From: Clostridia bacterium
GTDB taxonomy: Bacteria; Bacillota; Clostridia; Oscillospirales; CAG-272
Reading direction: 5' to 3'
Length of the DNA stretch: 41,155 nucleotides
NCBI GenBank assembly: GCA_017466375.1
Contig: JAFTUH010000010.1
Span: 1 to 41,155 of the forward strand
Positions 24,426 to 33,057 of the stretch are shown here, one piece after another. Positions within the stretch are counted from its first letter, which is position 1, and the number at the start of each line of letters is the position of its first letter. The notes below the pieces were generated by a model. The model was given only the letters and a program-made list of their open reading frames with translations, did not search any database and was not told the origin of the DNA. Made by a program: the position numbers and the translations under genes.

Positions 24426-25684
24426 TTTGATACCTCCTCACAGCTGATATACAGTGTATTTCCTTTTGCACGGCGGAGCAGAGCGGTGGGCAGATAGATC
24501 TGTTCCATTTCTCCGGGTGCCATTCTCTCGCGGGAGAAAGCGCACAGTACCGTTTCACCGTCGGTGACGAGAATGTGGCTTTTTTCGAACGTGCGCCGTA
24601 CGCGGAAGAAGACGGACACCGCCTTCTGCGGTATGGCAGGATGCAGCTTTTGCGGCACCGTATAGGAGATATCGTCCGATGCTTCTATGCGGTACGCTTC
24701 CGTGGCAGGCATCGGATCGCGCAGAAGATAGTCTGCTGCACTTTTGCCTGCATTTTGCGCCTCACGGGTAACAAAATCCACCAGATCGTGCACGTGGAGC
24801 ACGTTTCCGCAGGCAAATACGCCGGGGATAGTTGTTTCCATGTTCTCAAATACCTCGGGACCGTTTGTGCGCGGATCCAGCCGGATGCCCGCCTGTCGGC
24901 TCAGCTCGTTTTCGGGAATCAGTCCGACGGACAAAAGGAGCGTGTCGCAGTCAAAGGCGATCTCCGTGCCGGGAATCGGCAGGCGGTTTTCGTCCACTTT
25001 TTGAATCACAACCCGTTCCACGCGGTCGCGGCCGATAATATCCGTCACCGTGTGGGAGAGATACAGGGGAATACCGAAATCATCCAGACACTGCACGATA
25101 TTGCGCTGTAAGCCGGAGGAGTGCGGCATCACTTCCACGCAGGCAAGCACCTCGGCACCCTCCAGCGACAGCCGCCGTGACATAATCAGCCCGATATCGC
25201 CCGAGCCGAGGATGACGATGCGTTTTCCGACCATGTATCCTTCCATATTTACAAACCGCTGGGCGGCACCTGCCGTAAGGATGCCCGCACAGCGTGTGCC
25301 GGGGATTGAAATGGCACCTCTCGTGCGCTCACGGCAGCCCATGGCGAGGATGATGCTGTCTGCTCTGATCGTGTGATATCCGTCCGTGTTGACGGCGTGG
25401 ATTACGCGGTCGTCTGTGATGTCCAGCACCATCGTATCGGACACGACACGGACGGCAGTCTCTTTCAGCATGGCAACAAACCGGGCGGCGTATTCGGGGC
25501 CGGTCAGTTCTTCCTTGAAATAGTGGAGTCCGAATCCGTTATGTATACACTGATTGAGAATACCGCCGAGGCTTTTGTCCCTCTCGAGCAGCAGAATATC
25601 GCGCACGCCGTTTTGATACGCAGATACGGCGGCGGCAAGACCGGCAGGACCTCCGCCGATGATGGCAAGCTGACAGTTTTTCAC
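24422..25684 (-). CDS. FAD/NAD(P)-dependent oxidoreductase of the glp operon
   Basis: 420 residues. Start is GTG 25682-25684 (GTGA overlap with glpA stop) behind AAGGAGGAATACCG. FAD-binding GGGPAGLAAAVSAY (residues 10-23), a second NAD-binding fold at GSGDIGLIMSRRLSLEGAEV (about 160-180), and the FAD-closing segment TTIPGVFACGNVLHVHDLVD (about 290-310). It belongs to the pyridine nucleotide-disulfide oxidoreductase superfamily without an obvious CxxxxC redox disulfide. With GlpA and the DUF1667 protein it should pass electrons from glycerol-3-phosphate oxidation to an acceptor such as NAD or a quinone-independent carrier. Cytoplasmic. Confidence 0.92.
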   Translation of the reverse strand: MKNCQLAIIGGGPAGLAAAVSAYQNGVRDILLLERDKSLGGILNQCIHNGFGLHYFKEELTGPEYAARFVAMLKETAVRVVSDTMVLDITDDRVIHAVNTDGYHTIRADSIILAMGCRERTRGAISIPGTRCAGILTAGAAQRFVNMEGYMVGKRIVILGSGDIGLIMSRRLSLEGAEVLACVEVMPHSSGLQRNIVQCLDDFGIPLYLSHTVTDIIGRDRVERVVIQKVDENRLPIPGTEIAFDCDTLLLSVGLIPENELSRQAGIRLDPRTNGPEVFENMETTIPGVFACGNVLHVHDLVDFVTREAQNAGKSAADYLLRDPMPATEAYRIEASDDISYTVPQKLHPAIPQKAVSVFFRVRRTFEKSHILVTDGETVLCAFSRERMAPGEMEQIYLPTALLRRAKGNTLYISCEEVSK

Positions 25685-27120
25685 CGGTATTCCTCCTTAG
25701 TACGTCCTGTTAGAATATTGCTACCCGGCTGATCCAGCGGGATTGCTTCCATGGGGATACCAAGTTCGCGTGCAAGGATTTCCTGCACACGGGGAGAGCA
25801 GAAGCCGCCCTGACACCGTCCCATGCCGGCGCCGACTCTGCGTTTCACGCCGTTTACCGTTGTCGGGGGGATGGGCGACTGCAATGCCGCCACGATTTCG
25901 CCCTCCGTGACCGTTTCACAGCGGCAGATCACCCGACCGTAAAGAGGATTGCGGGCGATGACAGCGCGCTTTTCCTCCTCGGAGAGAGATTTGAAGCGTA
26001 TGACGCGCCGACCGTCCGAAAATTCTGCTTTGGGGATCAGCGGCGTGCGGGAAGCCACATATTCCGCTGCCTCTTTGGCAATCGCGGGGGCGGCGGTCAG
26101 ACCGGGGCTTTTGATTCCCGCAAGATGGAAAAATCCCGGGAACGTGCTGCTTTCGCCGATCAGAAAATCATCCTCGGCATGATTGGCACGCACGCCGGCA
26201 AAATTGCGGATATTCTCCCGGAAGGAAAGAGTCGGAACGGAGCGAATCGCCTGCTTTTTCACAAACGAAAGCCCCTGTGCGGTGTTCTCCGTGGCATCGG
26301 CACCGCTGACCGCTTCTGCGTTCGGTCCGACGATCAGATTCCCGTGAACGGTGGGGGAGACGAGCACGCCTTTTCCGTTTTCGTCCGGGCATTGGAAGAT
26401 CACCGAACGTACCCGTGTGCCTTCGCTTTTGTCGAGCAAATAATATTCTCCGCGGTTGGGAGTCAGCGTGAATTCATGCACGCCGAGCAATCCGCAAACC
26501 GCCTCGGCATCCACGCCCGTGGCGTTCAGAACGGTTTTTGCGCGGAAATCCCCTTTCGGCGTCGTTACGGTGAAGGTGCCGTCCTCCTCTTGCCGGATCG
26601 CCGTGGTCGGTGCTTCAAGGATCAGCTCCACGCCGTTTCGTACGGCAACCTCCGCCATGGCGAGCGTCAATTCCCACGGGGACACGATACCTGCCGTCGG
26701 AGCGTACAGGGAACCGACGACGGCTTCGGACAGATTCGGCTCCATCAGCCGTGCTTCCTCTCCTGTAAGGATACGAAGATCGGGTACACCGTTTTTCACG
26801 CCGCGCTCGTACAGGACCTGCAGGTGCGAAAGATCCGCCTCAGAGAAGGCAAGCACATGGCTGCCGATCCGCTTGAAAGGGACGTCCAGCCGCCGGCAGA
26901 GATCCTCCATCATGCGGTTTCCCTCCACGTTCAGCCGTGCGATCGCCGTGCCGGGACGCGGATCGTAGCCGGCGTGAACGATGGCGGAATTTGCTTTTGT
27001 GGTGCCGTTTGCGACGTCGTTGCTCTTTTCCAGCACCGTGACGGAAACGTCATACCGTGAGAGTGTGTAAGCACACGCCGCCCCGATTACGCCGCACCCG
27101 AGAATGATTACGTCTTGCAT
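25681..27120 (-). CDS. glpA: FAD-dependent glycerol-3-phosphate dehydrogenase-like protein with BFD-type [2Fe-2S] domain
   Basis: 479 residues from ATG 27118-27120, seven bases after GGAGG; a longer upstream frame lacks a start signal. FAD-binding GCGVIGAACAYTLSRYD at the N terminus, then GTTKANSAIVHAGYDPRPG and AGIVSPWELTLAMAE typical of GlpA/L2HGDH-type DAO proteins. The last ~95 residues hold a BFD-like cluster domain: CRCETVTEGEI and GRCQGGFCSPRV give four Cys for [2Fe-2S]. It oxidises sn-glycerol-3-phosphate to dihydroxyacetone phosphate. It is the first gene of its operon, with a leader terminator in front. L-2-hydroxyglutarate oxidase is a less likely alternative given the glpP partner. 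Confidence 0.92.
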   Translation of the reverse strand: MQDVIILGCGVIGAACAYTLSRYDVSVTVLEKSNDVANGTTKANSAIVHAGYDPRPGTAIARLNVEGNRMMEDLCRRLDVPFKRIGSHVLAFSEADLSHLQVLYERGVKNGVPDLRILTGEEARLMEPNLSEAVVGSLYAPTAGIVSPWELTLAMAEVAVRNGVELILEAPTTAIRQEEDGTFTVTTPKGDFRAKTVLNATGVDAEAVCGLLGVHEFTLTPNRGEYYLLDKSEGTRVRSVIFQCPDENGKGVLVSPTVHGNLIVGPNAEAVSGADATENTAQGLSFVKKQAIRSVPTLSFRENIRNFAGVRANHAEDDFLIGESSTFPGFFHLAGIKSPGLTAAPAIAKEAAEYVASRTPLIPKAEFSDGRRVIRFKSLSEEEKRAVIARNPLYGRVICRCETVTEGEIVAALQSPIPPTTVNGVKRRVGAGMGRCQGGFCSPRVQEILARELGIPMEAIPLDQPGSNILTGRTKEEYR

Positions 27121-27128
27121 TGAACATC

Positions 27129-27182
27129 CTCCGAAAAATAAAAAATGAGCGCAACAAAAGCGGTGACGCATTTGTTACACTC
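27129..27182 (-). terminator. Leader terminator/attenuator of the glp operon (probable GlpP target)
   Basis: Read on the minus strand, arms 27167-27182 and 27147-27162 form a 16-position stem with one T-T mismatch and a few G-U pairs, loop TCAC, then TTTTTTATTTTT (27134-27146), and at once the Shine-Dalgarno. It lies between the promoter (27208-27236) and the glpA start. This is the layout of a GlpP-antiterminated leader, and glpP is in the same operon. Confidence 0.85.
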
Positions 27183-27207
27183 AAAATCTCAACAATACTT
27201 CGTATAT

Positions 27208-27236
27208 AGGATACCACATTTTTTTCGGGATGTCAA
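27208..27236 (-). promoter_or_regulatory. Promoter of the glp operon
   Basis: Minus strand TTGACA (27231-27236), 17-bp spacer, TATCCT (27208-27213), about 90 bp upstream of glpA. Confidence 0.82.
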
Positions 27237-27311
27237 GGATGATTTGCATTTTTCGGAAGTCTTTGCCTGTCCGCACGCGATCCGACCGTGAAGCTGCCTT
27301 GCGGCAAGAAC

Positions 27312-27340
27312 AGTATAGCAGATTTTGCGGATTTTGGCAA
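27312..27340 (-). promoter_or_regulatory. Possible second, distal minus-strand promoter
   Basis: Minus strand TTGCCA (27335-27340), 17-bp spacer, TATACT (27312-27317), about 100 bp upstream of the first glp promoter. The intervening stretch contains the hairpin-forming CTTGCCGCAAGG. It could be a distal glp promoter or drive a short RNA. Confidence 0.45.
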
Positions 27341-27404
27341 GCGGCCGGCGCTTTTTGACGGCGTGAAAAAGGATATCATCCCCCAAAACGGCAGAGATTA
27401 AATG

Positions 27405-27433
27405 TTGCAATGTATGGCGGATTATGATATAAT
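27405..27433 (+). promoter_or_regulatory. Promoter of the rnf operon
   Basis: TTGCAA (27405-27410), 17-bp spacer, TATAAT (27428-27433), about 77 bp before rnfC. Confidence 0.78.
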
Positions 27434-27510
27434 ACGAACAATAGGTGACCCGTTTTGCGGAAACGTCGCGAAAACCAAAGTATGATATTATGGAAGAAAG
27501 GTATATGATT

Positions 27511-28830
27511 ATGGCGTTCAGTCTTCGCGGAATACACACTCCACATAGAAAAAACACGGTCAAAAAACCAACCGTTCGTATGGACGCGCCGGCGTCTGTA
27601 ACGGTGCCGATGTCGATGCATATCGGAGTACCTGCCACGCCCACGGTGAAGGTCGGGGATCTTGTTGCGGTGGGTACGAAAATCGGTGAGGCAAACGGAA
27701 AAATCTCGTCCAACGTGTATTCCGGCGTGTCCGGAAAGGTGACGAAGCTTACGGAATATCTGACGGCAGACGGCACCTCCTCGGTGGCTGTTGTGATTGA
27801 ATCCGACGGGCAGATGACGGCAGATCCTGCGGTTTGTCCGCCTGCCGTTACAAACAGGGAAGAGCTGATCTTAGCGCTCCGTGAAAGCGGTATCGTCGGA
27901 CTTGGCGGCGCCGGCTTTCCCACGCACGTCAAGCTGGACGTGGATCCGGCGCGAATAGAGTACCTCCTCATAAACGGCGCGGAATGTGAGCCGTACGTAA
28001 CGAGCGATACGGTAACGATGCTGACGCGGGCGGACGATATGGCGTATGCGCTCGGCGTGCTCGGACGCATTCTGGGGATTAAAAACGTCATTATCGGTAT
28101 TGAAAACAATAAAAAAGACGCCATCGCATCAATGAAAAAGATGGCAGAGACCGTGACCGACTGTACGGTGGCGGTGAAAGTGCTTCCGTCTGTGTATCCG
28201 CAGGGAGGGGAGAAGGTGCTGATCTATCATACCACCGGACGAAAGGTCGCTGTCGGAAAACTGCCGATCGACGTGGGCTGTGTCGTTTTGAACTGCACCA
28301 CGCTTGCGGCAATCGGTACATATCTGCGTACGGGTATGCCGCTCGTGGAGAAATGCGTGACGGTGGACGGCGGGGCGGTGAAGAATCCGCAAAACGTGAT
28401 TGTGCCGATCGGAACGGGAATAGAGGATTTGCTTACCTTCTGCGGCGGTCTGCGCGAGCAGCCTGCAAAAATTCTCTACGGCGGTCCCATGATGGGGATC
28501 ACGGTGCCGAGTACGGCGCACCCGATTCTCAAGAATACGAACGCTGTCCTCGCGTTGACGAAAAAAGAGGCAAAGCTTCCGAAGGCGACCGCGTGTATCC
28601 GCTGCGGCAGCTGTACGAACACCTGCCCGTTCGGGATTGCGCCCGCCTCGATCGCGATTGCATATGAAAAGAAAGATACGGCGGCACTGCAGGCGCTGCA
28701 CGTCATGAGCTGTATGGAGTGCGGATGCTGCAGCTTCGTCTGCCCCGCGAACCGACCGCTCGTTCAGACGAACAGGCTCGCAAAGCAGCTTCTGAAGGAA
28801 GAAGCAAGGAAGGAGGCGGAGAAAGCATGA
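27511..28830 (+). CDS. rnfC: Rnf complex subunit RnfC (NADH-interacting iron-sulfur subunit)
   Basis: 439 residues from ATG 27511 (AAAGG nine bases upstream); ATG 27505 two codons earlier is possible. The protein opens AFSLRGIHTPHRK, the usual RnfC start. Landmarks are the Rossmann-like VGLGGAGFPTHVKL (Gly-rich), INGAECEPYVTSD, the SLBB-like part, and two 4Fe-4S motifs CIRCGSCTNTCPFG and CMECGCCSFVCPAN with following Pro residues. RnfC carries FMN and exchanges electrons with NAD(H) in the membrane Rnf complex, which couples ferredoxin oxidation to Na+ or H+ export. First gene of rnfCDGEAB, overlapping rnfD by ATGA. Confidence 0.96.
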   Translation: MAFSLRGIHTPHRKNTVKKPTVRMDAPASVTVPMSMHIGVPATPTVKVGDLVAVGTKIGEANGKISSNVYSGVSGKVTKLTEYLTADGTSSVAVVIESDGQMTADPAVCPPAVTNREELILALRESGIVGLGGAGFPTHVKLDVDPARIEYLLINGAECEPYVTSDTVTMLTRADDMAYALGVLGRILGIKNVIIGIENNKKDAIASMKKMAETVTDCTVAVKVLPSVYPQGGEKVLIYHTTGRKVAVGKLPIDVGCVVLNCTTLAAIGTYLRTGMPLVEKCVTVDGGAVKNPQNVIVPIGTGIEDLLTFCGGLREQPAKILYGGPMMGITVPSTAHPILKNTNAVLALTKKEAKLPKATACIRCGSCTNTCPFGIAPASIAIAYEKKDTAALQALHVMSCMECGCCSFVCPANRPLVQTNRLAKQLLKEEARKEAEKA

Positions 28831-29747
28831 GCGCACTTACGAAAATAACGGTGTCTCCCCATATCCACAGCGGGCGCTCCACGGCGGGCATCATGCGGGA
28901 TGTTCTGATTGCGCTTTTGCCCGCGACGGTAGCCGGGATCGTCATCTTCGGTCTCAGGGCACTTCTTCCCATTGCGGTTTGCGTGGTGTGCTGTGTCGGC
29001 TTTGAAGCGCTCTTTAACCTGATTGTGAAAAAAGAGCAGACGGTGGGCGATTTGTCGGCGGCGGTTACCGGTCTTCTGCTTGCCCTGAATCTGCCGGCGA
29101 ATATCCCCGTCTGGCAGTGTGTGATCGGGTCTTTGTTTGCGATTATCGTTGTCAAATGCCTGTTTGGCGGTATAGGCAATAATCTGGTCAACCCCGCAAT
29201 CACGGCACGCGTGTTTATGCTGGTGGCGTTTGAATCGATGGCGGTTGCCGCTTTCCCGACAGATACGGTGGCAAGCGCGACTGTTCTTTCCATGGAGAAG
29301 GCACCGTCTCTGCTCACGCTGTTCTTTGGAAATTACGGCGGCGCAATCGGTGAGACGTGTACGGCGGCACTGCTTCTCGGCGGGATCTATCTGCTGGCGC
29401 GCCGTGTGATTACGTGGCATATTCCGACGGTGTTTATCGGTACGGTGTTCGTTTTCTCGTGGCTGATGGAGGGATTTGACGCCGTCTCCGCGCTTTCTTA
29501 TGTGATGGCGGGCGGCTTGTTCCTCGGTGCGATCTTTATGGCGACCGATTACGTTACTTCGCCGTCCACCTCGTGGGGCAAGGTGATCTTTGCGCTCGGT
29601 GCGGGAGTCATCACCTGCCTGATCCGCTATTTCGGTGTCTACCCCGAAGGCGTCTCCTTTGCGATTCTGTTTATGAATATTCTGACTCCGTATATTGATT
29701 CGTGGACAAGGCACAAAGTGTTTGCTACGGGAGGGGAACGCGTATGA
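28827..29747 (+). CDS. rnfD: Rnf complex subunit RnfD (flavinylated membrane subunit)
   Basis: 306 residues, ATG 28827 overlapping the rnfC stop, AGGAGG upstream. About nine transmembrane helices. SPHIHSGRSTAGIMRDVLIA is the typical N terminus. DTVASATVL (about residues 146-154) holds Thr152, the likely threonine for covalent FMN attachment by ApbE. MATDYVTSPST near residue 240 is the RnfD/NqrB family signature. RnfD passes electrons across the membrane to RnfG. ApbE, needed for the modification, is encoded at 35101-36153. Confidence 0.95.
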   Translation: MSALTKITVSPHIHSGRSTAGIMRDVLIALLPATVAGIVIFGLRALLPIAVCVVCCVGFEALFNLIVKKEQTVGDLSAAVTGLLLALNLPANIPVWQCVIGSLFAIIVVKCLFGGIGNNLVNPAITARVFMLVAFESMAVAAFPTDTVASATVLSMEKAPSLLTLFFGNYGGAIGETCTAALLLGGIYLLARRVITWHIPTVFIGTVFVFSWLMEGFDAVSALSYVMAGGLFLGAIFMATDYVTSPSTSWGKVIFALGAGVITCLIRYFGVYPEGVSFAILFMNILTPYIDSWTRHKVFATGGERV

Positions 29748-30919
29748 AAACGGGCATCAAAAATCTTTCCGTGTTCGTTTGCATCTGCACGGTGATTACC
29801 TTACTTCTCGCGCTTACCAACGCGTTTACGGCACCGCTGATTCTGAAAAATCAGAACGCCTCCGCCAATCAGGCACTGCTTGAGGTGATGCCCGACGGGG
29901 AAGGCTTTGAGGCGGTTTCTCTGGAATCCTATACGCTTCCCGCCACGGTGAAAGAGGTGTATAGGGAAACATCCGGTCAGGGATACGTTGTGAAGCTCGT
30001 CACTACCGGCTACGGCAGTGATATGACGATTATGTGCGGTGTGGACGCGAAAGGCGTCGTGACCGGTGCCGTCTGCATCTCATCCAATGAAACGCTCGGC
30101 AAGGAAAAGACCTACGGTGAGAATTTCACCGACAAGGACGCTGCCGGCGTGGAAGCGGTGGACGTCATCGGCGGTGCTACGAAAACGACAGCCGCTTATA
30201 AAAACGCAGTCAAGGATGCGCTGAATACGGCGATCATTCTCGGCGGCGGCTCTGTGGACATCCGTACCGAGGAGGAGATCCTTTCGGACAATCTGTCGGC
30301 GGCTCTGCCGGAGGGGGATGCTGCGTTTGACAAGCTGTTCCTCGTCGAAGTGATCGAATGCGCGGATGCCGTATATGCCGCTGAAAACGGAGCCGGATAC
30401 GTCTTCGTGCGCGGTGAGCAGTTCATCGGCGTGCGTCCGGACGGTACGCTCGTCACGGATGGCGCGGAGGATGCAGAGGCGATTGCGGCTGCTGTCGCAC
30501 GGCTGCAGTCCGTCACGCTGCAGGATATCGATCTCTCCGCGTACCCCGATCTGCAGAAAACGGTTCTTTCCGCGCAGATGACGTCCTCGGGCAACTATAT
30601 TGTGGAGACGAAGGGTGCCGGCTACGGTATCAAGGGCGGTAACGAGTATCACCCCGCTTCCGGCGAATATATCGTCGTGCGTGTGGCCATGACGCCCGAC
30701 GGAAGAATCATCGACTGTCTCACCGTTTCCGAGGGGGAGACGGACGGGCTTGGCGACGCCTGTGCACAGGAGAGCTTCTACGGTCAGTTCATCGGCAAAA
30801 CGGAGGAGAATTATACCGAAATCGATGCAATCAGCGGTGCGACCCTGACGACGGACGGCTATAAACAGGCAATACAGCGTGCCTTCGCGGCTGTGGAAAT
30901 TCTGAAAGGAGGAGAATAA
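29744..30919 (+). CDS. rnfG: RnfG with two FMN-binding domains (unusually long)
   Basis: 391 residues, ATG 29744 overlapping the rnfD stop; GGGAGGGG upstream. One N-terminal membrane helix (about 8-30), then an extracytoplasmic part. RnfG is normally about 200 residues with one FMN_bind domain. Here there are two: domain 1 (about 65-165) ends in DVIGGATKTT (143-149 region) and domain 2 (about 275-385) in DAISGATLTT (364-370). The second has the exact Ser-Gly-Ala-Thr-x-Thr flavinylation motif; the first has Gly for Ser but keeps the Thr. A third, partial copy may lie at about 205-240 (NGAGYVFVRGEQFIGVRPDG). The protein transfers electrons through covalent FMN on the outer face. Confidence 0.93.
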   Translation: MKTGIKNLSVFVCICTVITLLLALTNAFTAPLILKNQNASANQALLEVMPDGEGFEAVSLESYTLPATVKEVYRETSGQGYVVKLVTTGYGSDMTIMCGVDAKGVVTGAVCISSNETLGKEKTYGENFTDKDAAGVEAVDVIGGATKTTAAYKNAVKDALNTAIILGGGSVDIRTEEEILSDNLSAALPEGDAAFDKLFLVEVIECADAVYAAENGAGYVFVRGEQFIGVRPDGTLVTDGAEDAEAIAAAVARLQSVTLQDIDLSAYPDLQKTVLSAQMTSSGNYIVETKGAGYGIKGGNEYHPASGEYIVVRVAMTPDGRIIDCLTVSEGETDGLGDACAQESFYGQFIGKTEENYTEIDAISGATLTTDGYKQAIQRAFAAVEILKGGE

Positions 30920-30922
30920 ACG

Positions 30923-31612
30923 ATGAGCAAAACGAAGTCTCTTTCCGTTTTTACAAACGGTATTCTAAAAGAAAATCCCGTGCTTGTGCTCATTCTCGGC
31001 ACATGCCCGACGCTGGCGACGACGACTACGGTTACGGGTGCTTTGGGCATGGGACTGGCGGCGCTGGTCGTGCTGCTTTGCTCCAACGTGTTTATCTCCC
31101 TGCTTCGGAAAATCATCCCCGAAACGATGCGTATTCCTTGCTATATCGTGATTATTGCGGGCTTTGTTACGATCGTAAAAATGCTGGTGCAGGCACTGTT
31201 CCCCGGGCTTTACGAAACGCTCGGCGTGTATCTCGATCTGATTACGGTAAACTGCATTATCCTTGGTCGGGCGGAGATGTTTGCGGGTAAGAATCCCGTT
31301 CTCGCCTCGGCTTTGGACGGTATCGGCATGGGCATCGGTTTCACGGTCGCGCTCGGTGCGATGGCGACGATTCGCGAGGTGTTTGGTGCAGCATCCTTTG
31401 CAGGCATCGCGATTCCCTTTATGGAGAAATACAAAATTGCCTTTTTGACGAAGGCACCGGGCGGTCTGCTCGTCTACGGTCTTCTGATTGCGCTGGTGTA
31501 CGTGATTACAAAGGGCAAGGCGCCCGTGCGGACGTCGTTTTCCTGCGAGCGCTGCCCGAATGCGGATAAGTGCCAGATTGAAAACTGCACAAAGAAGGAG
31601 GCTGCCGCGTGA
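30923..31612 (+). CDS. rnfE: Rnf complex subunit RnfE
   Basis: 229 residues, ATG 30923, AAAGGAGGAG upstream, 3 bp after rnfG. Six transmembrane helices with the RnfE signatures NPVLVLILGTCPTLATTTTV and LDLITVNCIILGRAEMFA. RnfE and RnfA face each other in the membrane and share a [2Fe-2S] cluster held by conserved Cys (CPTLA and NCIILG). Unusually, a hydrophilic C-terminal tail ends CERCPNADKCQIENC with four cysteines, which may bind an additional metal or cluster. The rest is ordinary. Confidence 0.95.
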   Translation: MSKTKSLSVFTNGILKENPVLVLILGTCPTLATTTTVTGALGMGLAALVVLLCSNVFISLLRKIIPETMRIPCYIVIIAGFVTIVKMLVQALFPGLYETLGVYLDLITVNCIILGRAEMFAGKNPVLASALDGIGMGIGFTVALGAMATIREVFGAASFAGIAIPFMEKYKIAFLTKAPGGLLVYGLLIALVYVITKGKAPVRTSFSCERCPNADKCQIENCTKKEAAA

Positions 31613-32211
31613 TGGAACAGTTCAAACTTCTTGTCGTGATTCTGCTGTCCGCTGTTTTTGTGGATAACTACGTCCTGTGCCGCTTTTTGGGAATCTGCCC
31701 GTTTCTGGGCGTATCCAAAAAGCTCGATCAGGCGGCGGGAATGGGTGTCGCCGTCTCCCTTGTCATGCTGCTCGCTACTGCGGTGACGTGGCCGATTCAG
31801 CGCTTCGTTCTCGACGCTTTGAATATGGGATATCTCCAGAATATCGTGTTTATTCTGATTATCGCCACGCTCGTACAGATTCTGGAGATGCTTCTGAAAA
31901 AGCTGTCGCCGGCACTGTATAAGGGGCTTGGCGTGTATCTGCCTCTGATCACGACCAACTGTGCGGTGCTCGGCGTTACGATCAACAATATCCTGGACGG
32001 ATATTCCTTCGTTGAATCGATGGTGAGCACACTCGGCTGCGGTCTCGGCTTCCTTCTGGCGATGGTGCTGTTCTCCGGTCTTCGTTCCCGTATTCATGAA
32101 TCGAAGATCCCGGCACCCTTCCGCGGACTTGCCGTTACCCTGATTGCCGCTTCCTTTGTGTCCCTTGCGTTCATGGGCTTTGCCGGTATCGTGGAAAATA
32201 TTTTCGGTTAA
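31612..32211 (+). CDS. rnfA: Rnf complex subunit RnfA
   Basis: 199 residues from ATG 31612, which overlaps the rnfE stop by one base; GTG 31609 directly before it is an equally well-placed start. AAGGAGG is at 31595-31601. Six transmembrane helices. Conserved NYVLCRFLGICPFLGVSK (Cys for the intramembrane [2Fe-2S] cluster) and LPLITTNCAVLGVTI, the inverted counterpart of RnfE. It takes part in the transmembrane electron step of Rnf. Confidence 0.96.
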   Translation: MEQFKLLVVILLSAVFVDNYVLCRFLGICPFLGVSKKLDQAAGMGVAVSLVMLLATAVTWPIQRFVLDALNMGYLQNIVFILIIATLVQILEMLLKKLSPALYKGLGVYLPLITTNCAVLGVTINNILDGYSFVESMVSTLGCGLGFLLAMVLFSGLRSRIHESKIPAPFRGLAVTLIAASFVSLAFMGFAGIVENIFG

Positions 32212-32223
32212 CGGGGGCTTATC

Positions 32224-33057
32224 ATGGATATTTTAATTGCATTTGTATTTATGCTTGCCGTCGCGCTTCTTGCGGGCGTTCTGCTGCTTGTATTCTCCCG
32301 CCTTTTCGCCGTGGAGAAGAATCCGATGGAGAAAGCGGTCAGAGAATGTCTTCCGGGCATCAACTGCGGTGCCTGCGGCTACAAGGGCTGTGACGATTAC
32401 GCCGCGGCGCTGGCAGAGGGCGGTGTAAAACCGAATCTGTGCGTGCCGGGTACGCAGAAGGTCGCCGATGAGATCAGTGATATACTCGGTATTGAGAAGG
32501 TGCAGGTGCAGGACGTCGTTGCGTTCGTGGCCTGCAACGGGCACTGTGAAGCAACGTCCGTTTTGGCGGAGTATGAAGGCGTGCAGACGTGCCGTGCCGC
32601 ATCTATGCTGTACGGCGGTCCGAATTCCTGCCGATACGGCTGTCTCGGCTTCGGAGACTGTGCGGCGGCTTGTCCGTCGAATGCGATCTGTATGGCGGAC
32701 GGAATTGCGCGGATTGACACAACCCGCTGTCTTGGCTGCGGTCTGTGCAGGGATACGTGCCCGAAGCAGATCATCACAATGCTGCCGCAGGAGGCTGCCG
32801 CCGCCGTGATCTGCAGCAACAGGCAAAGCGGTGCGCTTGCCCGCAAGGCCTGCAAAAACGCCTGTATCGGATGCAAAAAGTGCGAAAAGGCGTGTCCGGG
32901 CGGTGCGATCACCGTCAAGGATAATCTGGCGGTAATTGATTATACTAAATGTACGTATTGCGGACTTTGCGTAACCGTGTGTCCGACGGGATGCCTGAAG
33001 AAGGTGTATTTCCCGGATTTGCCGGAGGATTGCGATATCAAAACGCTTATTGAGTAA
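32224..33057 (+). CDS. rnfB: Rnf complex subunit RnfB (ferredoxin-accepting iron-sulfur subunit)
   Basis: 277 residues, ATG 32224, 12 bp after rnfA. One N-terminal membrane helix (about 3-28), then the four-Cys Fe-S domain CLPGINCGACGYKGC, and further Cys-rich ferredoxin motifs: CRYGCLGFGDCAAACP, CLGCGLCRDTCP, CIGCKKCEKACP and CTYCGLCVTVCPTGC. This is the clostridial RnfB plan with multiple 4Fe-4S clusters. It receives electrons from reduced ferredoxin on the cytoplasmic side. The next gene starts directly after its TAA. Confidence 0.96.
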   Translation: MDILIAFVFMLAVALLAGVLLLVFSRLFAVEKNPMEKAVRECLPGINCGACGYKGCDDYAAALAEGGVKPNLCVPGTQKVADEISDILGIEKVQVQDVVAFVACNGHCEATSVLAEYEGVQTCRAASMLYGGPNSCRYGCLGFGDCAAACPSNAICMADGIARIDTTRCLGCGLCRDTCPKQIITMLPQEAAAAVICSNRQSGALARKACKNACIGCKKCEKACPGGAITVKDNLAVIDYTKCTYCGLCVTVCPTGCLKKVYFPDLPEDCDIKTLIE

